A DNA stretch of 64,000 nucleotides from Streptomyces sp. HUAS 15-9 (lineage in GTDB: Bacteria > Actinomycetota > Actinomycetes > Streptomycetales > Streptomycetaceae), in assembly GCF_025642155.1 (NCBI RefSeq), contig NZ_CP106798.1:5332001-5396000 (forward strand). Reading direction: 5' to 3'. Below, piece by piece: positions 62,064 through 64,000 of the stretch; the stretch's first letter is position 1, and the number at the start of each line of letters is the position of its first letter. Under the pieces are notes generated by a model. It saw only the letters and a list, made by a program, of their open reading frames with translations, was not told the origin of the DNA and ran no database searches. The position numbers were made by a program, and so were the translations under genes.

Positions 62064-62102
62064 GGCGCGGGCGGGACACGTTCCCCCGGTCCCGCCCGCG
62101 CC
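62064..62102. terminator. Terminator after the L,D-transpeptidase gene
   Basis: GGCGCGGGCGGGAC (62,064-62,077) pairs with GTCCCGCCCGCGCC (62,089-62,102); 14-bp perfect stem with an 11-base loop between convergent genes. Confidence 0.9.
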
Positions 62103-62136
62103 CCAAATTCTCTCCGGTCTCGGAATCTCCCCGGTC

Positions 62137-62958
62137 TCACCAGTAGACGACGACCTTGTCGCCGGTCCGGACCTGCGCGAAGAGCTGCGAGATCGCCGCC
62201 TCGTCCCGCACATTGACACAGCCGTGCGAGCCGCCCGCGTAACCGCGCGCCGCGAAGTCGTACGAGAAGTGCACCGCCTGGCCGCCGCTGAAGAACATCG
62301 CGTACGGCATGGGGGAGTGATAGAGCGTCGACACATGGTGGCGCGACTTCCAGTAGATGCTGAACACACCCTCCCGGGTCGGGGTGTACTGCGCGCCGAA
62401 CCGCACCGACATGGTCGACACCGTCCGGCCGTCCACCATCCAGCGCAATGTCCGGCTCGTCTTGCTGATGCAGAGCACCCGTCCGGTCAGACAGCGCGGA
62501 TCGGGCGCGGCGGCCGGCTGACCGCCCATCAGATACAGCTCCCAGGTGCCCGGCTCGTGCGTCATCCGCAGCAGCCGCTGCCAGGTGACGATGTCGGTCT
62601 TCCCGGTCCGCGGCAGCCCGCGCTTGCCCTGGAAGCCGCTGACCGCCTTCTGGGTCAGATCGTCGTACGTCCCCGTCGGCCCGTCGAAGAGCCAGGCCAC
62701 CTGGCGCAGGCGGGCCTGCAGTTCACGCACGGCCGTCCCGGAGTCGCCGCGGGACCACAGCACACGGGCGGGCCGGTTCCCGGCGGGCGCCGTGGTGGGG
62801 GTGGGACTCGAGCGCGGCGTCGGGTCACCCGGCAACTGGACGTGCACCGGCGAGCGGGGCTTGCCGTCCGCGTCCGGGACCTGCACGGTGCAGCCGCACA
62901 GCGCGGCGAGTGCGACGGCCGAGGTGAGTGCGGCGGTTGTTCTTCCGAGGCTCCCCAT
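62137..62958 (-). CDS. L,D-transpeptidase lipoprotein
   Basis: 273 aa from ATG 62,958. Lipoprotein signal with lipobox LCGC ([18 protein letters not shown]), a Pro/Thr-rich linker, a peptidoglycan-binding domain ([34 protein letters not shown]) and a YkuD domain with [20 protein letters not shown], whose His, Gly and nucleophilic Cys are all present. It makes 3-3 cross-links in peptidoglycan or attaches ligands to it. Start is set by the signal; longer frames to 63,072 would overlap the divergent mutase gene. Confidence 0.93.
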   Translation of the reverse strand: MGSLGRTTAALTSAVALAALCGCTVQVPDADGKPRSPVHVQLPGDPTPRSSPTPTTAPAGNRPARVLWSRGDSGTAVRELQARLRQVAWLFDGPTGTYDDLTQKAVSGFQGKRGLPRTGKTDIVTWQRLLRMTHEPGTWELYLMGGQPAAAPDPRCLTGRVLCISKTSRTLRWMVDGRTVSTMSVRFGAQYTPTREGVFSIYWKSRHHVSTLYHSPMPYAMFFSGGQAVHFSYDFAARGYAGGSHGCVNVRDEAAISQLFAQVRTGDKVVVYW

Positions 62959-63040
62959 GCCGGAAATGCTTCCCAACGTGACCGCCGACGAACAACGGGG
63001 CATCGTAAGGAGTGACGAACGTAATGCGGAGGCACACACC

Positions 63041-64000
63041 ATGGCCCGTGAGTCGGAGTCCGGACTGCCCATCGAACCCGTCTACGGCCCGCGGGACCTC
63101 GCGGGCCGCGACCCCGCCGAGACCCTGGGCGAGCCGGGTGCGTACCCCTTCACCCGCGGCGTGTACCCCACGATGTACACGGGCCGCCCCTGGACCATGC
63201 GGCAGTACGCGGGCTTCGGCACGGCGACCGAGTCCAACGCTCGCTACAAGCAGCTGATCGCGCACGGCACGACCGGTCTGTCCGTCGCCTTCGACCTGCC
63301 CACCCAGATGGGCCACGACTCGGACGCGCCGCTCGCCCACGGCGAGGTGGGCAAGGTCGGTGTGGCCATCGACTCCATCGACGACATGCGGGTGCTGTTC
63401 GGCGGAATCCCGCTGGACAAGGTGTCGACGTCCATGACGATCAACGCCCCGGCCGCGCTGCTGCTGCTCCTGTACCAGCTGGTGGCGGAGGAGCAGGGCG
63501 TGCCGGCGGACCGGCTCACGGGCACCATCCAGAACGACGTCCTGAAGGAGTACATCGCGCGCGGGACGTACATCTTCCCGCCCAAGCCGTCCCTGCGGCT
63601 GATCGCGGACATCTTCAAGTACTGCCGGGCCGAGATCCCGAAGTGGAACACGATCTCGATCTCCGGTTACCACATGGCGGAAGCCGGCGCGTCCCCCGCG
63701 CAGGAGATCGCCTTCACGCTCGCCGACGGCATCGAATACGTCCGTACGGCGGTATCGGCGGGCATGGACGTCGACGACTTCGCGCCCCGGCTGTCGTTCT
63801 TCTTCGTCGCCCGGACGACGATCCTGGAGGAGGTCGCCAAGTTCCGCGCGGCCCGCCGGATCTGGGCGCGGGTGATGCGGGAGGAGTTCGGCGCGAAGGA
63901 CCCGAAGTCCTGGATGCTGCGCTTCCACACCCAGACGGCGGGCGTCCAGCTCACGGCCCAGCAGCCCGAGGTGAACCTGGTGCGGGTGGCGGTCCAGGCC
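63041..64000 (+). CDS. Acyl-CoA (methylmalonyl-CoA-type) mutase large subunit, 3' end outside window
   Basis: 320 residues seen from ATG 63,041 (GCGGAGGCAC upstream). [57 protein letters not shown] and [20 protein letters not shown] are the substrate-barrel motifs of adenosylcobalamin-dependent acyl-CoA mutases. The C-terminal part, which would show whether a B12-binding domain is present, is not in the window. The substrate (methylmalonyl-, isobutyryl- or another acyl-CoA) cannot be decided. Confidence 0.92.
   Translation, partial: MARESESGLPIEPVYGPRDLAGRDPAETLGEPGAYPFTRGVYPTMYTGRPWTMRQYAGFGTATESNARYKQLIAHGTTGLSVAFDLPTQMGHDSDAPLAHGEVGKVGVAIDSIDDMRVLFGGIPLDKVSTSMTINAPAALLLLLYQLVAEEQGVPADRLTGTIQNDVLKEYIARGTYIFPPKPSLRLIADIFKYCRAEIPKWNTISISGYHMAEAGASPAQEIAFTLADGIEYVRTAVSAGMDVDDFAPRLSFFFVARTTILEEVAKFRAARRIWARVMREEFGAKDPKSWMLRFHTQTAGVQLTAQQPEVNLVRVAVQA

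Overview
The window reads as a chromosome segment of a Streptomyces or close relative. It has very high GC, GTG and TTG starts with GGAGG-type ribosome binding sites, actinobacterial families (AICE replication and transfer genes, XRE/DUF397 pairs, ECF sigma factors, Sdh of the actinobacterial type), and a gene order that, from memory, matches the S. coelicolor region around SCO4837 (glyA), SCO4839 (trpS), SCO4848 and SCO4855-4858 (sdh). No database search was possible, so this assignment rests on recognition.

Left core (1-15.7 kb): the end of an isocitrate lyase/PEP mutase-family gene coupled to an AhpD-like gene, a divergent MocR regulator, rocD with a DMT-type membrane protein, a ZTP riboswitch ahead of glyA, trpS, and a 2H phosphoesterase. 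Next comes a set resembling the mycobacterial decaprenylphosphoryl-arabinose pathway (DprE2, DprE1, PAP2 phosphatase, UbiA-type phosphoribosyltransferase, GtrA). A YihY/BrkB protein, a D-Ala-D-Ala carboxypeptidase, a small membrane protein carrying a phage phiBT1-type attB, and a membrane-anchored metallophosphoesterase follow.

Integrated element (15,660-33,109; about 17.4 kb): it splits the metallophosphoesterase gene exactly in its GNHE metal-binding motif. An 11-bp identical core marks both ends; joining the host halves restores an open frame of 442 codons, and joining the element ends gives an attP with two perfect 13-bp arms around AC. It encodes a large serine integrase, a compact Gp3-like recombination directionality factor, a RepSA-type replication initiator, an FtsK/TraB-type translocase with accessory genes, and a GntR/UTRA repressor. 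Five copies of a 16-bp palindromic operator link the transfer operon to a secreted SH3 gene. The cargo half carries XRE/DUF397 genes and a complete graspetide (omega-ester RiPP) locus: precursor, ATP-grasp ligase and PIMT-like methyltransferase.

Right core (33.1-64 kb): the phosphoesterase 3' half, an orphan peptide-binding protein, an anti-sigma-type ATPase, a two-component system, an MMPL transporter with an unusual C-terminal domain, a Uma2 nuclease-like protein, a TetR-controlled operon with two visible operators, and a glyoxalase-like protein. After these lie sdhCDAB, an OHCU decarboxylase, a GH20 hexosaminidase, a run of small unknown genes, a large secreted PGRP amidase with FG-GAP repeats, two related sigma-factor/membrane-partner loci (one partner frameshifted), an L,D-transpeptidase lipoprotein, and the start of an acyl-CoA mutase gene running off the window.
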